Source: Nonomuraea rubra
GTDB lineage: Bacteria; Actinomycetota; Actinomycetes; Streptosporangiales; Streptosporangiaceae
DNA length: 64,000 nucleotides
Direction: 5' to 3'
NCBI RefSeq assembly: GCF_014207985.1
Contig: NZ_JACHMI010000001.1
Coordinates: 11,019,001-11,083,000, forward strand
Under the pieces are notes generated by a model that ran no database searches, had not been told where the DNA came from, and saw nothing but the letters and a program-made list of their open reading frames with translations. A program made the position numbers and the translations under genes. This document shows positions 36,424-47,178 of the stretch, piece after piece; the first letter of the stretch is position 1; the number at the start of each line of letters is the position of its first letter.

Positions 36424-38592
36424 TTACCTGCGTGGCTCATTGGGGGTGTATATGGCTGTCGGGTCGATCGGGTCGTCCCCGGGACGGCGGTGGTCGCCGC
36501 CGAAGCCGCCTCCCAGCGACGTGGGATCGATCCGCATCGTCGACTCGCCGCCCTGCGCGTCCGCCGGCCAGCCGCCCTGCTGCGGTTGCTGCGGGGCCTG
36601 GTGGGTGGGCTGGTACTGGCCCTGCTGGGGCTCGTATCCACCCTGCTGGGGCTGCTGCTGGGGCTGCTGGGGGTGCTGCTGGGGGTGCTGCTGGGGGTGC
36701 TGCTGGGGGTGCTGCTGGGGGTGGCCGAACGGGTCGTCGTACGGCCTGCTCTGCTGGCCGCCGTACTCGGGGACGCGCAGCTCGGGCTGGGTGCCGACGT
36801 TCGACTGGTACGTCTCCGCCTGCTGGTAGGCGTCCATGAGCTGCTGCGAACGCGGGTCGACCGGCGGGTCGGGCTCCTGGTAGGCGGCCGGGGTGGCGTA
36901 CTCGTGCCCTGAGTAGCCCGTGAACGGCTGGCCGCCCTGCTGCTGGCCGCCCTGCTGCTGGCCGCCCTGCTGCTGGTCGAAGGCGCTCTGCCCGAAGTAG
37001 GGCTGCTGCTGGCCGAACTGGTCGGCCTGCGGCGGGTATTGCGTGTTCGGCGTCGTCTCGCCGGACGAGTAGCCCTGGTCGGCGGGGGGCGCGTACGGGT
37101 TGGGCTGCTGGTCCGCGGGAGCGTACAGGCCCGCCTGCTCGGCGGGGGCGTACGGGGCCGCCTGCTGATCGGCGGGGGGCGCGTACGCGCCGGCCTGCTG
37201 GTCGGCGGGAGCGTAGGGGTTCGGCTGCTGGTCCGCGGGGGCGTACGGGCCGGGCTGCTGGTCCGCGGGCATGGGGAAGGGGTCGTTCCCGGGGGGCGCG
37301 TACGGGTTGTGGCTGGCCTGGCCGTACAGGTTCGGCTGGCTGTCGGCGGGGACGTAGGGGGCGGGGGTGTACTCGCCGGCGGGCGGGGTGGCGTACTCCG
37401 GAGCCGGGGCCGAGGGGGCCGTGTCGGCCGGGGTGTACTGGCCGAAGCCCTCGGGGGTGTAGGGCTCGGGCTGGTCGGAGGGGGCGGCGGGGAGCGCGCC
37501 CCTGATGTGCGGGGCCGGCTGCGGGCTGTAGGCGGCGGCCTGGGGCTCGGGCTGCTCCGGCTGGCCGCCGAAGCTGGGCGGCTGCTGGCCGTAGCCGGGG
37601 GTGGAGGGCGGCTGCTGCGCGTAGCCCGGAGTCGAGGGAGGCTGCTGCCCGTAGCCCGGGGTCGAGGGGGGCTGCTGAGCGTAACCGGGCGTGGAGGGGG
37701 GCTGCTGGCCGTAGCCCGGGGCGGGCTGGCCGTAGGCGGGGGCCGAGGGGGGCTGCTGGCCGTAACCAGGCTGCTGGCCCGGCATCGGCTGCTGGCCGTA
37801 GCCGGGCTGCTGGCCCGGCATCGGCTGCTGGCCGTACGCCGAGGCCGCCTGCGGGTCCTGCTGACCGGAGGGCGGCTGCTGACCGTACGCGGGCGCGGCC
37901 TGCGGGTCCTGCATGCCGGACGGGGGCTGCTGGCCGAAACCGGGCTGGCCCGGGGCGGGCTGCTGACCGTAGGCGGGGGCGCCCTGCGGGTCAGCGCCGA
38001 AACCAGGCTGGCCCGGCGTGGGCTGGCCGGGCGCGGGCTGCTGACCGAAGCCGGGCTGGCCGTAGCCGGGGCCCGCCTGGGGCTGGCCCTGGGCGTTGTA
38101 CTGCTGGTCGAAGAACCCGGGCTGCGGGCCGAACTGGCCGTGGTACACCTGCGCGGCCGGCCGCTCCGGCAGCACCTGCGGCAGCAGGTAGACCAGCGCG
38201 ATGGCGGTCAGCGCGAGGGTTGGCACCCCGAGGAGCACGTACTCGATCGTGCCCCGGGCCCCGCCTCCGGCGAACAGCCCGGCGAGCAGCGCGAGCATGC
38301 CGAACACGGCGGCGAGCAGCAGCCCGGCGGCGGCGCCGTACACGATCGGCTTGGCCTTGGCCGACGGCTCGCCCACCTTGGTGACCAGCAACACGGCACC
38401 GAGCAGCAACGCCGTCACGACCGGGCTCGTCACACCCGAGAAGTTCGAGACCGCGCGCTCCGTGAAGGACGACGAGCCGATCAGGATGTGCCCGATCGCC
38501 AGCACCACGTTGAGCAACCCGGCGACGAGCATGACCCAGGCGCCCGGCTCCTTGAGCCGGGCAACGTCAATTTTGCTCACAACTACCCCCAT
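36424..38592 (-). CDS. Membrane protein with very long Pro/Gln/Tyr-rich disordered tail
   Basis: 722 residues. The first 170 hold four membrane helices ([57 protein letters not shown] and [20 protein letters not shown]), resembling the DUF5336 / 34 kDa antigen family. The remaining 550 are low complexity, with [14 protein letters not shown] decapeptides, [14 protein letters not shown] repeats, QQGG repeats and five exact HPQQ units. The end is a more ordered motif ([12 protein letters not shown], then [16 protein letters not shown]). ATG at 38592 is followed at once by [15 protein letters not shown]. It diverges from the F420 genes. Probably an envelope or polar-growth factor whose tail mediates weak multivalent contacts; that is inference. 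Confidence 0.8.
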   Translation of the reverse strand: MGVVVSKIDVARLKEPGAWVMLVAGLLNVVLAIGHILIGSSSFTERAVSNFSGVTSPVVTALLLGAVLLVTKVGEPSAKAKPIVYGAAAGLLLAAVFGMLALLAGLFAGGGARGTIEYVLLGVPTLALTAIALVYLLPQVLPERPAAQVYHGQFGPQPGFFDQQYNAQGQPQAGPGYGQPGFGQQPAPGQPTPGQPGFGADPQGAPAYGQQPAPGQPGFGQQPPSGMQDPQAAPAYGQQPPSGQQDPQAASAYGQQPMPGQQPGYGQQPMPGQQPGYGQQPPSAPAYGQPAPGYGQQPPSTPGYAQQPPSTPGYGQQPPSTPGYAQQPPSTPGYGQQPPSFGGQPEQPEPQAAAYSPQPAPHIRGALPAAPSDQPEPYTPEGFGQYTPADTAPSAPAPEYATPPAGEYTPAPYVPADSQPNLYGQASHNPYAPPGNDPFPMPADQQPGPYAPADQQPNPYAPADQQAGAYAPPADQQAAPYAPAEQAGLYAPADQQPNPYAPPADQGYSSGETTPNTQYPPQADQFGQQQPYFGQSAFDQQQGGQQQGGQQQGGQPFTGYSGHEYATPAAYQEPDPPVDPRSQQLMDAYQQAETYQSNVGTQPELRVPEYGGQQSRPYDDPFGHPQQHPQQHPQQHPQQHPQQPQQQPQQGGYEPQQGQYQPTHQAPQQPQQGGWPADAQGGESTMRIDPTSLGGGFGGDHRRPGDDPIDPTAIYTPNEPRR

Positions 38593-38761
38593 CGGACCCT
38601 TTAGCCCGAAGGGAGTTTGCCACATCACTGACTCACCTGCCGGGAGTCCCAGGAACCTCTTCCATATCAAATCGCCCAATACCTGCCAGTACACCGATGA
38701 CAAAAGGCTGAAAACCAGTCCCAAGACGGCGCTGTCAGAGCCCGATGGAAGACTGGGCCGC

Positions 38762-39700
38762 ATGCACATCGTGTCACTAGCCGGCGGCATCGGCGGCGCC
38801 CGCTTCCTCAGGGGGCTGCGCGCCACCGCACCCGACGCCTCGATCACCGTCATCGGCAACACCGGCGACGACATCACCCTGTACGGCCTGCGGGTCTGCC
38901 CCGACCTCGACACCGTGATGTACACCCTGGGCAACGGCATCGACGAGGAGCAGGGCTGGGGCCGGGCCAAGGAGAGCCACGTCGTCAAGGAGGAGCTGGC
39001 CGCGTACGGCGTCGAGCCGCAGTGGTTCGGGCTGGGCGACCGCGACTTCGCCACCCACATCGTGCGCTCGCAGATGCTGGAGGCCGGCTACCCGCTCTCG
39101 CAGATCACGCAGGCGCTCTGCGCCCGCTGGCAGCCCGGCGTGCGGCTGCTGCCGATGAGCGACGACCGCTGCGAGACGCACGTCGTGATCGAGGACGAGC
39201 GCGGCAAGCGCGCGATCCACTTCCAGGAGTGGTGGGTACGCCTGCGCGCCTCCGTGCCCGCCCAGTCGTTCGCGCTGGTCGGGGTCGACACCGCCAAGCC
39301 GGCCCCCGGCGTGCTGGAGGCCATCGAGCAGGCCGACGTGGTGATCCTGCCGCCGTCGAACCCGGTCGTGAGCATCGGCACGATCCTCCAGGTCCCCGGC
39401 ATCCGCGAGGCCCTGCTGCCCAAGACCGTGGTGGGCGTCTCCCCGATCATCGGGGGCGCGCCGGTGCGGGGCATGGCCGACGCCTGCCTGACGGCGATCG
39501 GGGTGGAGACGACCGCGCAGGCGGTGCTGGAGCTGTACGGCCCTGAGCTGATCGACGGCTGGCTGGTGGCCGAGGAGGACGCCGGGGTGGCGCTCGACGG
39601 CGTGCGCGTGCTCGCCCGCCCGATCCTCATGCACGACGCCCAGGCCGCGGCCGGCATCGCGCGCGCGGCCCTCGACCTGGCCCAGGAGCTCGCCCAGTGA
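38762..39700 (+). CDS. fbiA: 2-phospho-L-lactate transferase / FbiA (F420 biosynthesis)
   Basis: 312 residues. It transfers the phospho-lactyl or phosphoenolpyruvyl unit from a guanylated donor to FO, making (dehydro)F420-0. Motifs: start [18 protein letters not shown] (donor binding), [45 protein letters not shown] (acceptor/metal region) and [16 protein letters not shown]. The ATG at 38762 begins the conserved domain; the longer frame upstream is not conserved. Its stop overlaps fbiB by four bases. FbiC lies further along at 43655, on the other strand. Confidence 0.95.
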   Translation: MHIVSLAGGIGGARFLRGLRATAPDASITVIGNTGDDITLYGLRVCPDLDTVMYTLGNGIDEEQGWGRAKESHVVKEELAAYGVEPQWFGLGDRDFATHIVRSQMLEAGYPLSQITQALCARWQPGVRLLPMSDDRCETHVVIEDERGKRAIHFQEWWVRLRASVPAQSFALVGVDTAKPAPGVLEAIEQADVVILPPSNPVVSIGTILQVPGIREALLPKTVVGVSPIIGGAPVRGMADACLTAIGVETTAQAVLELYGPELIDGWLVAEEDAGVALDGVRVLARPILMHDAQAAAGIARAALDLAQELAQ

Positions 39701-40962
39701 CTCGTGTCGAAGTGATCCCGGTGACCGGTATCGGGGAGGTGCGGCAGGGCGACGACCTCGCTGCGCTGCTCGCCGGCGCCGAGCTGCGTGACGGCGACAT
39801 CGTCGTGATCACCTCCAAGATCGTGAGCAAGGCCGAGGGCCGGCTGCGTCAGGCACCCGATCGCACCCAGGCCATCCTGGAGGAGACCGAGCGCGTGGTC
39901 GCCAGGCGCGGCGACACCGTGATCTCCCAAACCAGGCACGGCTTCGTCATGGCCGCCGCCGGGGTCGACGCCTCCAACACCGAGCAGGGCACCGTGCTGC
40001 TCCTCCCGGAGGACTCCGACGCCTCGGCCAGGCGCATCAGGGCGGGCCTGGGCGGGCGCGTCGGGGTGATCGTGTCCGACACGTTCGGGCGGCCGTGGCG
40101 CAACGGGCTGACCGACGTGGCCATCGGCGTGGCCGGCGTGCGGCCGCTCGACGACTACCGTGGCGCGTCCGACTCCTACGGCAACCAGCTCAGCGCCACG
40201 GTCACGGCCCTGGCCGACGAGATCGCGAGCGCGGCGGAGCTGGTCAAGGGCAAGCTCGCCGGGGTCCCCGTGGCGATCGTGCGCGGGCTGGCGCACCTGG
40301 TGACCGAGGACGACGGGCCGGGGGTCCGGCCGCTGGTGCGGCCGGCCGACGACGACCTGTTCCGTTACGGGTCGCGGGACGTGGTGTTCGCCCGCCGTAC
40401 GATCAGGGAGTTCTCCGAGCGGCCGGTCGATCCGGAGGCGGTGCGCAGGGCGGTCGCGGCCGGCATCGCGGCGCCGGCGCCGCACCACACGACGCCGTGG
40501 CGGTTCGTGCTGCTGGAGTCGCCGCAGACCAGGACGAAGCTGCTCGACGCGATGCGCGAGGCGTGGATCGCCGACCTGCGCGGCGACGGGTTCTCCGAGC
40601 AGTCGATCGCCAAGCGGGTCAAGCGGGGCGACGTGCTGCGCAACGCCCCTTACCTGGTGGTGCCGTGCCTGGTGATGGAGGGCTCGCACACCTACAGGGA
40701 CGATCGGCGCAACGCCTCGGAGCGGGAGATGTTCATCGTGGCGACGGGCGCCGGGGTGGAGAACTTCCTGATCCAGCTCGCCGTGGAGGGGCTCGGCTCG
40801 GCGTGGGTGTCGTCCACGATGTTCTGCCGCCCGGTCGTCCGCGAGGTGCTCGACCTGCCCGATTCGTGGGATCCGATGGGCTGCGTGGCCGTCGGTCATG
40901 CCGCCGCGCCGCCGCGCGACCGGGCGCCGCGCGACCCCGCCGACTTCATCGTCACGCGCTGA
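39697..40962 (+). CDS. fbiB: Bifunctional F420:gamma-glutamyl ligase / dehydro-F420-0 reductase FbiB
   Basis: 421 residues. The N-terminal 245 are the CofE-type ligase that adds glutamates to F420-0 ([35 protein letters not shown]). The C-terminal half is a nitroreductase-fold domain ([60 protein letters not shown]) that reduces dehydro-F420-0 using FMNH2. The fusion is characteristic of actinobacteria. GTG start overlaps the fbiA stop. Both domains look intact. Confidence 0.96.
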   Translation: MTRVEVIPVTGIGEVRQGDDLAALLAGAELRDGDIVVITSKIVSKAEGRLRQAPDRTQAILEETERVVARRGDTVISQTRHGFVMAAAGVDASNTEQGTVLLLPEDSDASARRIRAGLGGRVGVIVSDTFGRPWRNGLTDVAIGVAGVRPLDDYRGASDSYGNQLSATVTALADEIASAAELVKGKLAGVPVAIVRGLAHLVTEDDGPGVRPLVRPADDDLFRYGSRDVVFARRTIREFSERPVDPEAVRRAVAAGIAAPAPHHTTPWRFVLLESPQTRTKLLDAMREAWIADLRGDGFSEQSIAKRVKRGDVLRNAPYLVVPCLVMEGSHTYRDDRRNASEREMFIVATGAGVENFLIQLAVEGLGSAWVSSTMFCRPVVREVLDLPDSWDPMGCVAVGHAAAPPRDRAPRDPADFIVTR

Positions 40963-40989
40963 CAGGCGGTCAACAGGGCGTTTACCGTT

Positions 40990-41002
40990 AGGAAACTTTC
41001 CT
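40990..41002 (+). promoter_or_regulatory. AGGAAACTTTCCT palindrome upstream of the LPMO gene
   Basis: A 13-base perfect palindrome centred on C, lying 40 bases before the start codon within the otherwise GC-rich fbiB-LPMO gap. Palindromes with a GAAA-C-TTTC core are found upstream of secreted carbohydrate-active enzyme genes in actinobacteria, so a sugar-responsive repressor is the likely binder. The protein is not identified here. Confidence 0.6.
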
Positions 41003-41041
41003 TTACATTGGGGCCATCCCCCCATGTGAAGGAGCAACTTC

Positions 41042-41779
41042 ATGAGAAGGACGCTCACGTTAGTCGCCGTGGTGGTGATCGCGGTCGCCACCACGGTGTT
41101 CAACACCACCCCGGCGTTCGCGCACGGCTACGTGCTCACGCCACCCTCCCGCCAGGCGAACTGCGCCCAGGGCAAGGTCTCCAACTGCGGCAACATCATC
41201 TACGAGCCGCAGAGCGTGGAAGGCCCGAAGGGGCTGCGTAGCTGCCACGCCAACCTCGGCCAGTTCGCGCAGCTCAGCGACGAGAGCAAGCCCTGGCCCG
41301 TCGCCTCGGTGGGCACCTCGGTGACGTTCACCTGGACGTTCACCGCCAGGCACGCGACGCTGAACTACGAGTACTACATCGGCAACAACCGGGTGGCCGT
41401 GTTCAACGGCAACGGCCAGCAGCCGCCGCAGACGATCTCGCACACGGTGAACTTCTCCGGCTACTCGGGCAGGCAGAAGGTCCTGGCCATCTGGAACATC
41501 TCGGACACGGCCAACGCCTTCTACTCCTGCGTCGACCTGAACATCGGCGGCGGTGGCGGCAACCCGACCCCGACGCCCACCCCGACCGTCACGCCGACCC
41601 CCACTCCGACGCCGACCCCGACGGCGACCACGCCGTCCGGCACCTGGAGAGCCGGCACGGCCTACGCCGCCGGCAACACCGTCACCTACAACGGCGCCAC
41701 CTACCGGTGCCTCCAGGCGCACACCGCCCTCGCGGGCTGGGAGCCGCCGAACGTGCCCGCCCTCTGGGCCCGCGCGTGA
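41042..41779 (+). CDS. AA10 lytic polysaccharide monooxygenase with C-terminal carbohydrate-binding module
   Basis: 245 residues. A Sec signal peptide is cut after AFA27, exposing His28 (HGYVLTPPSR), the N-terminal half of the copper histidine brace. His104 (TARHAT) is the second ligand and Phe160 (ANAFYSCVDL) the axial residue. Six cysteines in the domain can pair. A Thr-Pro linker (about 174-197) joins a CBM5/12-like module (WRAGTAYAAGNTVTYNGATYRC, then GWEPPNVPALW). This architecture oxidatively cleaves chitin, less often cellulose. Ribosome site AAGGAG. It stands alone, between F420 genes and a VWA protein, with a sugar-type operator upstream. Confidence 0.94.
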   Translation: MRRTLTLVAVVVIAVATTVFNTTPAFAHGYVLTPPSRQANCAQGKVSNCGNIIYEPQSVEGPKGLRSCHANLGQFAQLSDESKPWPVASVGTSVTFTWTFTARHATLNYEYYIGNNRVAVFNGNGQQPPQTISHTVNFSGYSGRQKVLAIWNISDTANAFYSCVDLNIGGGGGNPTPTPTPTVTPTPTPTPTPTATTPSGTWRAGTAYAAGNTVTYNGATYRCLQAHTALAGWEPPNVPALWARA

Positions 41780-41821
41780 CCCCTGGCCGGCCGTCGCGAC
41801 CACCTCGCGGCGGCCGGCCCG

Positions 41822-43570
41822 CTACGCCGGCGGCTTGCAGGTGGGGTGGCACAGGCGGCGGGCCAGGGCCGCCAGGAAGACGTCGATGATCTCCCCCGGC
41901 TCCTCGGCCTCGTGCAGGGACCCGTTCGTGGCGGCCGTGATCTGCGACAGGCCGGCCCGGTCCACCCCCTTGCCGAACGCGATCACGATGATCTGCACGG
42001 GCCGGTCCGGGTTCCACTCCCGCCGCAGGCGGTCGAGCAGCTGCGCCAGGTCGGTGCCCTTGCCGTCGTCCCGCCCCGCCGTGATCACCAGGAGGGCGTT
42101 GTTCATCTCCTCCCGGTAGTCGCTGCTCACCCTGCGGAACCCGCTGAGGATCGCGTCGTACAGGGAGCTGTCCCGCTTCGGATGGGCGGTGATCGTGCTG
42201 GTCAGCTGGTCGAGCCGGCTCCTCCGGATCACCTGACCCGTCTCGGGCTCGTTGATCGGCCCGAGCCCGACGTGCTGCCGGTAGTCCCTGATCCCGCCCG
42301 CACCGTCGGCGAACTCCCACAGCCCCATGTGGGTGGAGTCGGGGAAGAGCTGGAGCCCGATCTTGGCCGCGTCGAGCGCCACGCTCACCCGGGTCCTGCC
42401 GTTCAGCGGCTCGGCCATGTGCTTGGAGGTGTCGGCCAGCACGAGGATGTTGGTCGGCGGGGCGAGCCGGCTCCACGCGCGCAGCGCCTCGTCGATGTCC
42501 TGCGGCGACACCGACGACCTGGTCTTCGGGGCGGCGGCGGGGATCTGCGGGCCGGGCGAGATCGGGCCCTGCGTGCCATCGCCCGACCGGAAGCCGGCCC
42601 GCCGGACGATCTCCTGCGCCTGCGCGCCCTTCAGCCAGCCGGCGAAGACGGTGGAGGCCTCGGCGACGTCGGGGTCGGCGGCGGTGACGACGTACGGGTA
42701 GTCGAGGCTGATCGTGCCCTCGCGCGGGTGCAGCGCCACGACCGGGTCGGCGGACGGCCGCAGGTTGTGGTGCCACACCGACTGCTCGGGCACGATGACG
42801 ACGGGCCGCTGCCAGAACGTGTGGTCGTCCACGGCGGCCAGCATGCTGCGGTAGTCGGGCGCGGACCCGGCCTGGGCCCAGCGGACGAACGCGGTCAGCG
42901 CCTTGTCGGCGTCCGGCCCGGTGCCGACGACGTCCCTGGCGGCGGCCACGGTGGCGATGCCCGCCCCGGCCAGGGAGGGGTCGGGCACCCGTACGACGTC
43001 CGGCTCGTCCGCGTTGGGCGTCAGCCGCCCGCGTACGGTCGAGGGGAAGACCATCCGCCAGTTCATCTCCGTCTGCCCCACCGAGAAGCGCTGGGCCAGC
43101 GACGCCCGGGTGGCGAAGACGAGCGGCGAGGTCGCCACCACGCTCTCCCCCGCGGGGAGCGAGCTGGCGCCCTGCTGGCGGGCCAGCCTGATCCAGGCCG
43201 AGGAGTCGGCGATCCAGCCGTCGGGCCGCTCGGCCAGCACGCCCGCCCGGTCGCCGATCAGCGTGCGCAGGACCGTGGCCGGCGGCTGCTCGGTCACCTG
43301 GACCAGCACGCACCGGCCGCCCACGGCCGTCTTCGTCTCGTTGAACCGGCCCGCCGCCTCCATGACCGCCGGGGCCACGTCCACCGCGGCGGCCACGTCG
43401 ACCAGAACAGGCTCTCGTGTGCTGCACAGCACCCCGCCGCCGCCGAAGACCACGACGAGGCCGGCCGCGACGATGGCCACGGCCGTCAGCCCTGCCAGCA
43501 TGCCGCGCCGGAACGCCTTCCTCCGTCGCTGCTCGGGGGACAGCGCGGCGCGGTGCCGACCCAACCGCAC
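41822..43570 (-). CDS. Secreted substrate-binding/VWA fusion protein
   Basis: 582 residues from GTG at 43570 (an upstream frame to 43618 lacks support). An N-terminal membrane or signal segment (GMLAGLTAVAIVAAGLVVVF) leads to a periplasmic binding-protein-like domain of about 300 residues (VDVAPAVMEAAGRFNET start, WIRLARQQGASSLPAGESVVATSPLVFAT). The C-terminal 200 are a VWA domain (TNILVLADTSKHMAEPL, then ALLVITAGRDDGKGTDLAQLL). The metal site reads D-T-S-K-H where DxSxS is usual, so metal binding may be weakened. A C-terminal CxxxC (LCHPTCKPPA) is present. Fusions of this kind occur across actinobacteria with unknown function. Confidence 0.82.
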   Translation of the reverse strand: MRLGRHRAALSPEQRRRKAFRRGMLAGLTAVAIVAAGLVVVFGGGGVLCSTREPVLVDVAAAVDVAPAVMEAAGRFNETKTAVGGRCVLVQVTEQPPATVLRTLIGDRAGVLAERPDGWIADSSAWIRLARQQGASSLPAGESVVATSPLVFATRASLAQRFSVGQTEMNWRMVFPSTVRGRLTPNADEPDVVRVPDPSLAGAGIATVAAARDVVGTGPDADKALTAFVRWAQAGSAPDYRSMLAAVDDHTFWQRPVVIVPEQSVWHHNLRPSADPVVALHPREGTISLDYPYVVTAADPDVAEASTVFAGWLKGAQAQEIVRRAGFRSGDGTQGPISPGPQIPAAAPKTRSSVSPQDIDEALRAWSRLAPPTNILVLADTSKHMAEPLNGRTRVSVALDAAKIGLQLFPDSTHMGLWEFADGAGGIRDYRQHVGLGPINEPETGQVIRRSRLDQLTSTITAHPKRDSSLYDAILSGFRRVSSDYREEMNNALLVITAGRDDGKGTDLAQLLDRLRREWNPDRPVQIIVIAFGKGVDRAGLSQITAATNGSLHEAEEPGEIIDVFLAALARRLCHPTCKPPA

Positions 43571-43654
43571 GGTGAAAACCTCTCTCCCAGGGGAGTGATG
43601 ATTCTCCCAGCGCCTCACAGGGCGAGCGCAAGCCCTTGTTAGAACACGTTACAA

Positions 43655-46201
43655 CTAGGCTAGCGGCAGCACCCTCCTGACGCTCTGGCAGACCCCGTCG
43701 CTGGCCGCCGAGGCCGCCAGCCGCTCCTCGTCCGGCACGCCGTACTCGGTGGTGCGCTGCCGGACCGGCCTGCCGGTGACCTCGACCATCGCGCGCAGCT
43801 CGCTGATCGTCTTGTACGAGCCGTTCTCCGACCCGGCCATCCTGCTGATGGTCTCCTCCATCAGCGTGCCGCCGAGGTCGTTCACCCCGCCCTGGAGCAC
43901 CTGGTGGCACAGGTCGTCCTGGAGCTTGACCCAGGAGCACTGGATGTTCCCGATCGCGCCGTGCAGGAGGATCCTGGCCAGGGCGTGCACGGCCCTGTTC
44001 TCCTGCGCGGTCGGCCCCGGCCTGGCCACGCCCGCCAGGTAGATCGGGGCGCTGGTGTGCACGAACGGCAGCAGCACGAACTCCGAGAAGCCGCCCGTCT
44101 CCTCCTGCAGCTTCCTGATCAGCTTGATGTGCCTGACCCAGTGCAGGTGGTTGTCCACGTGCCCGTACATCATGGTCGAGGTGGTGGGGATGCCGACCCG
44201 GTGGGCCGTGGTGATGACCTCGATCCACTCCTTGGCCGGCAGCTTGCCCTTGGTCAGCACCCAGCGCACATCGTCGTCGAGGATCTCGGCCGCCGTGCCG
44301 GGCAGCGAGTCCACGCCCGCCTCCTTGGCGGCCTCCAGCCAGTCGCGGATCGACAGGTTCATCCGCGAAGCGCCGTTGATGACCTCCATCGGGGAGAACG
44401 CGTGCACGTGCATGCCCGGTGTCCTGGCCTTCACGGCCCTGGCGATGTCGAAGTACGCGCTGCCGGGCAGGTCGGGGTGGATGCCGCCCTGCATGCACAC
44501 CTCGGTCGCGCCGGCCGCCCACGCCTCCTCGGCCCGGTCGGCGACCTGCTCGACGCTCAGCGTGTACGCGTCCGCGTCCGTCCTGCGCTGGGCGAAGGCG
44601 CAGAAGCGGCAGCCGGTGTAGCAGACGTTGGTGAAGTTGATGTTCCGGTTGACGACGTAGGTGACGTCGTCGCCCGCGGCCTCCTTCCGCAGCGCGTCGG
44701 CGATGGCGGCCAGTTCGTCCAGCGCCTCGCCGTCGGCGCCGAGCAGCGCCACGGCCTCGGCGTCCGTCAGGCCCGCCGGGTCGGCCTCGGCCCGCTTCAG
44801 CGCCTGCCGCACGTCGCTGGAGGTGGCGGCGGCCGTGGTGCCCAGGCGCTCGCGCAGGGCGTCCCAGTCGCCGTAGACGTGGTCGAAGTCGTCGCGGCGG
44901 TCGTTGGTGCGGCCCGTGGTGTCCACCTCGACGTGCAGGTCCACCCGGCCGGACGCGGCGAATCCGCCGTCGGGCTCCTGCCAGGGGCGGCCCTCCAGCA
45001 CGGCGTCCTCGCGGGCCAGGCCGGTGGCCGGGTCGGCCAGGGCGGAGACGTGGGCGATCAGGCGCGGGTCCAGCCAGGGCTCCCCCGCCAGCACGTACTC
45101 CGGGTAGATCGTCAGGCGTTCCCTGAGCCGGAACCCGGACTCGCCGGTACGAGCGGCGAGGTCCTCGATCTGCGGCCACGGCCGCTCCGGGTTGACGTGG
45201 TCGGGCGTGAGCGGCGACACGCCGCCCCAGTCGTCGATGCCGGCCCTGATCATCAGCTCGTACTCGGAGTCCACCAGGTTGGGCGGCGCCTGGAGGCGCA
45301 CGCGGGGGCCGAGCACCAGGCGGGCCACCGCGATCGTGGCGGCCAGCTCCTGGAGGTCGGCGTCCGGCAGGCCGCGCATGGCGGTGTCGGGCTTGGCGCG
45401 GAAATTCTGCACGATCACTTCCTGGATGCCGCCGTACTCCCTGGCCACCCTGCGGATCGCGAAGATGGACTCGGCCCGGTCCTCGACGGTCTCGCCGATG
45501 CCGATCAGGATGCCGGTCGTGAACGGCACGTTCGTCCGGCCGGCGTCCTCCAGCACGCGCAGCCGCACGGCGGGGTCCTTGTCAGGCGAGCCGTAGTGCG
45601 GCTGCCCCTTCTCCTCGAACAACCGCCGCGACGTCGTCTCCAGCATCATCCCCATCGACGGCGCGACCGGCTTGAGCCGCTGGAAGTCCCGCCAGCTCAG
45701 CACCCCCGGGTTGAGATGCGGCAGCAACCCGGTCTCCTCCAGCACCCTGATCGCCATCGCCCGCACGTAGGACAGCGTGTCGTCATAACCGTGCGCGTCC
45801 AGCCACTCCCTGGCCTGGTGCCAGCGGTCCTCCGGCCGGTCGCCCAGCGTGAACAGCGCCTCCTTGCACCCCATCGCCGCCCCCTGCCGGGCGATGTCCA
45901 GCACCTCGTCAGGGCTCAGGAACGGCGCGGGCAGCTTGTGCGGCGCCGTCGCGAACGTGCAATAGCCACAGCGGTCCCGGCACAGCCGGGTCAACGGGAT
46001 GAACACCTTCCTGCTGTACGTGATGATCCCCTCGCGACCGGCGGCCCGCAGACCGGCGTCGCGCACCCGGGAGGCGTGTTCGAGAAGCGTGTCGAGGTGC
46101 CCGTCCCTGGCGTGCAGGAGCACGGTCGCCTCGGTCACGTCGAGCGTCTTGCCGTCCCTGGCACGGGCGAGGGCGCGGCGGAGCGCGGAGTCAGAACTCA
46201 T
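43655..46201 (-). CDS. fbiC: FO synthase FbiC (CofG-CofH fusion)
   Basis: 848 residues with two radical-SAM halves. The CofG half has Cys74, Cys78 and Cys81 ([13 protein letters not shown]). The CofH half has Cys527, Cys531 and Cys534 ([13 protein letters not shown]). Together they condense tyrosine with 5-amino-6-ribitylaminouracil to FO, the F420 chromophore. The fused form is typical of actinobacteria; archaea use two proteins. Other expected signatures such as [20 protein letters not shown] and GGIHPDLPG are present. ATG at 46201. Oriented opposite to fbiAB and separated from them by two unrelated genes. Confidence 0.97.
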   Translation of the reverse strand: MSSDSALRRALARARDGKTLDVTEATVLLHARDGHLDTLLEHASRVRDAGLRAAGREGIITYSRKVFIPLTRLCRDRCGYCTFATAPHKLPAPFLSPDEVLDIARQGAAMGCKEALFTLGDRPEDRWHQAREWLDAHGYDDTLSYVRAMAIRVLEETGLLPHLNPGVLSWRDFQRLKPVAPSMGMMLETTSRRLFEEKGQPHYGSPDKDPAVRLRVLEDAGRTNVPFTTGILIGIGETVEDRAESIFAIRRVAREYGGIQEVIVQNFRAKPDTAMRGLPDADLQELAATIAVARLVLGPRVRLQAPPNLVDSEYELMIRAGIDDWGGVSPLTPDHVNPERPWPQIEDLAARTGESGFRLRERLTIYPEYVLAGEPWLDPRLIAHVSALADPATGLAREDAVLEGRPWQEPDGGFAASGRVDLHVEVDTTGRTNDRRDDFDHVYGDWDALRERLGTTAAATSSDVRQALKRAEADPAGLTDAEAVALLGADGEALDELAAIADALRKEAAGDDVTYVVNRNINFTNVCYTGCRFCAFAQRRTDADAYTLSVEQVADRAEEAWAAGATEVCMQGGIHPDLPGSAYFDIARAVKARTPGMHVHAFSPMEVINGASRMNLSIRDWLEAAKEAGVDSLPGTAAEILDDDVRWVLTKGKLPAKEWIEVITTAHRVGIPTTSTMMYGHVDNHLHWVRHIKLIRKLQEETGGFSEFVLLPFVHTSAPIYLAGVARPGPTAQENRAVHALARILLHGAIGNIQCSWVKLQDDLCHQVLQGGVNDLGGTLMEETISRMAGSENGSYKTISELRAMVEVTGRPVRQRTTEYGVPDEERLAASAASDGVCQSVRRVLPLA

Positions 46202-46250
46202 ACAGGCACAGTACGACGGGCTGAGTTCACCGTACGCACCCAGGGCCCGC

Positions 46251-47144
46251 TCAGAACGACCGGTAGTCGCGCACGGGCATCCTGGGCCCCCTGGCCGGCG
46301 GGCGCAGGCCGCTGAGCCAGACCAGCACCGTGGCGCGGTGCCGGTGCCCGGTGTACGGCTCCAGCAGCCGCATCATGCCGGGATCGTCGGTCTTCTCCCC
46401 GGTCAGGGCGTAGCCGACGAGCTTGGCCAGGTGGAAGTCGCCGACGCTGACCGCGTCGGGGTCGCCGAACGCCCGCTGGCGCACCTCCGCCGAGGTCCAC
46501 ACCCCGATCCCCGGCAGCGCGCGCAGCAGCCGGTCGAGCTCCTGCGTGGTCGCGGCGGCCTCCAGCTTGTCGGCGTGCCAGGCAGCGGTGGCGATCGTAC
46601 GGGCGCGCACGGCCTCGGCGCCCGACCGGTGCCAGTGCCAGGACGGGATCTGCCGCCACACCGCCGGCTCGGGCACCACCCGCATACCCTCGGGGGCGGG
46701 GCCGGGAGCGGGCTCGCCGTACCGGCCGAGCAGCCACCGCCAGGCCCGCCACGCCTCCTGCCCGACCACCTTCTGCTCCAGCACGGCGGGCACCAGGGCC
46801 TCCATCACCCGCCCCGTACGCCCGATGCGCAGGCCGGGATGCCTCCTGGCGGCCTCGGCCAGCACCTCGTGCCTGACGCTGAACCCGGACGGGTCGTCCT
46901 CGGCGCCCAGCAGCGCCGGCAGCGTCTCCAGCGCCCAGCCGGCCCCCGGCCCCCACGCCTGCCCGTGCACGCGACCCGCCTTGACGCGGACGCTGAGCGT
47001 GCAGGGGCCGTCAGGAGTCCTGGACGTGCGCCACACGGCGCCGTCGGGGGTCCGGCGCCAGGTGGGATCGCCGCCGCCGCGCTTGTGCGGCTGCAACGCC
47101 AGCCCCACGTCCAGCGGCCCTTCCGGCTCCCACCTGCGCTCCAT
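46251..47144 (-). CDS. AlkA-like DNA-3-methyladenine glycosylase family protein
   Basis: 297 residues. The HhH-GPD fold is seen in [18 protein letters not shown] and the hairpin [30 protein letters not shown], which ends with the catalytic Asp (SVGDFHLAK) and its preceding turn. This places it among monofunctional base-excision glycosylases that remove alkylated bases. The N-terminal 90 residues are family-specific. ATG at 47144 is used; a GTG three bases earlier is equally possible. It follows fbiC with 49 bases between and may be co-transcribed with manC, 35 bases downstream of manC on the same strand. Confidence 0.88.
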   Translation of the reverse strand: MERRWEPEGPLDVGLALQPHKRGGGDPTWRRTPDGAVWRTSRTPDGPCTLSVRVKAGRVHGQAWGPGAGWALETLPALLGAEDDPSGFSVRHEVLAEAARRHPGLRIGRTGRVMEALVPAVLEQKVVGQEAWRAWRWLLGRYGEPAPGPAPEGMRVVPEPAVWRQIPSWHWHRSGAEAVRARTIATAAWHADKLEAAATTQELDRLLRALPGIGVWTSAEVRQRAFGDPDAVSVGDFHLAKLVGYALTGEKTDDPGMMRLLEPYTGHRHRATVLVWLSGLRPPARGPRMPVRDYRSF

Positions 47145-47178
47145 CACCCGTCCAGTCTGCCCCGCCCTCCCGGGTGGG

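Noticed and set aside
37039..38604. Plus-strand frame of 521 codons rich in Gly/Arg/Leu
   Set aside because: It mirrors the Pro/Gln repeats of the minus-strand membrane protein; its repetitiveness comes from that gene.
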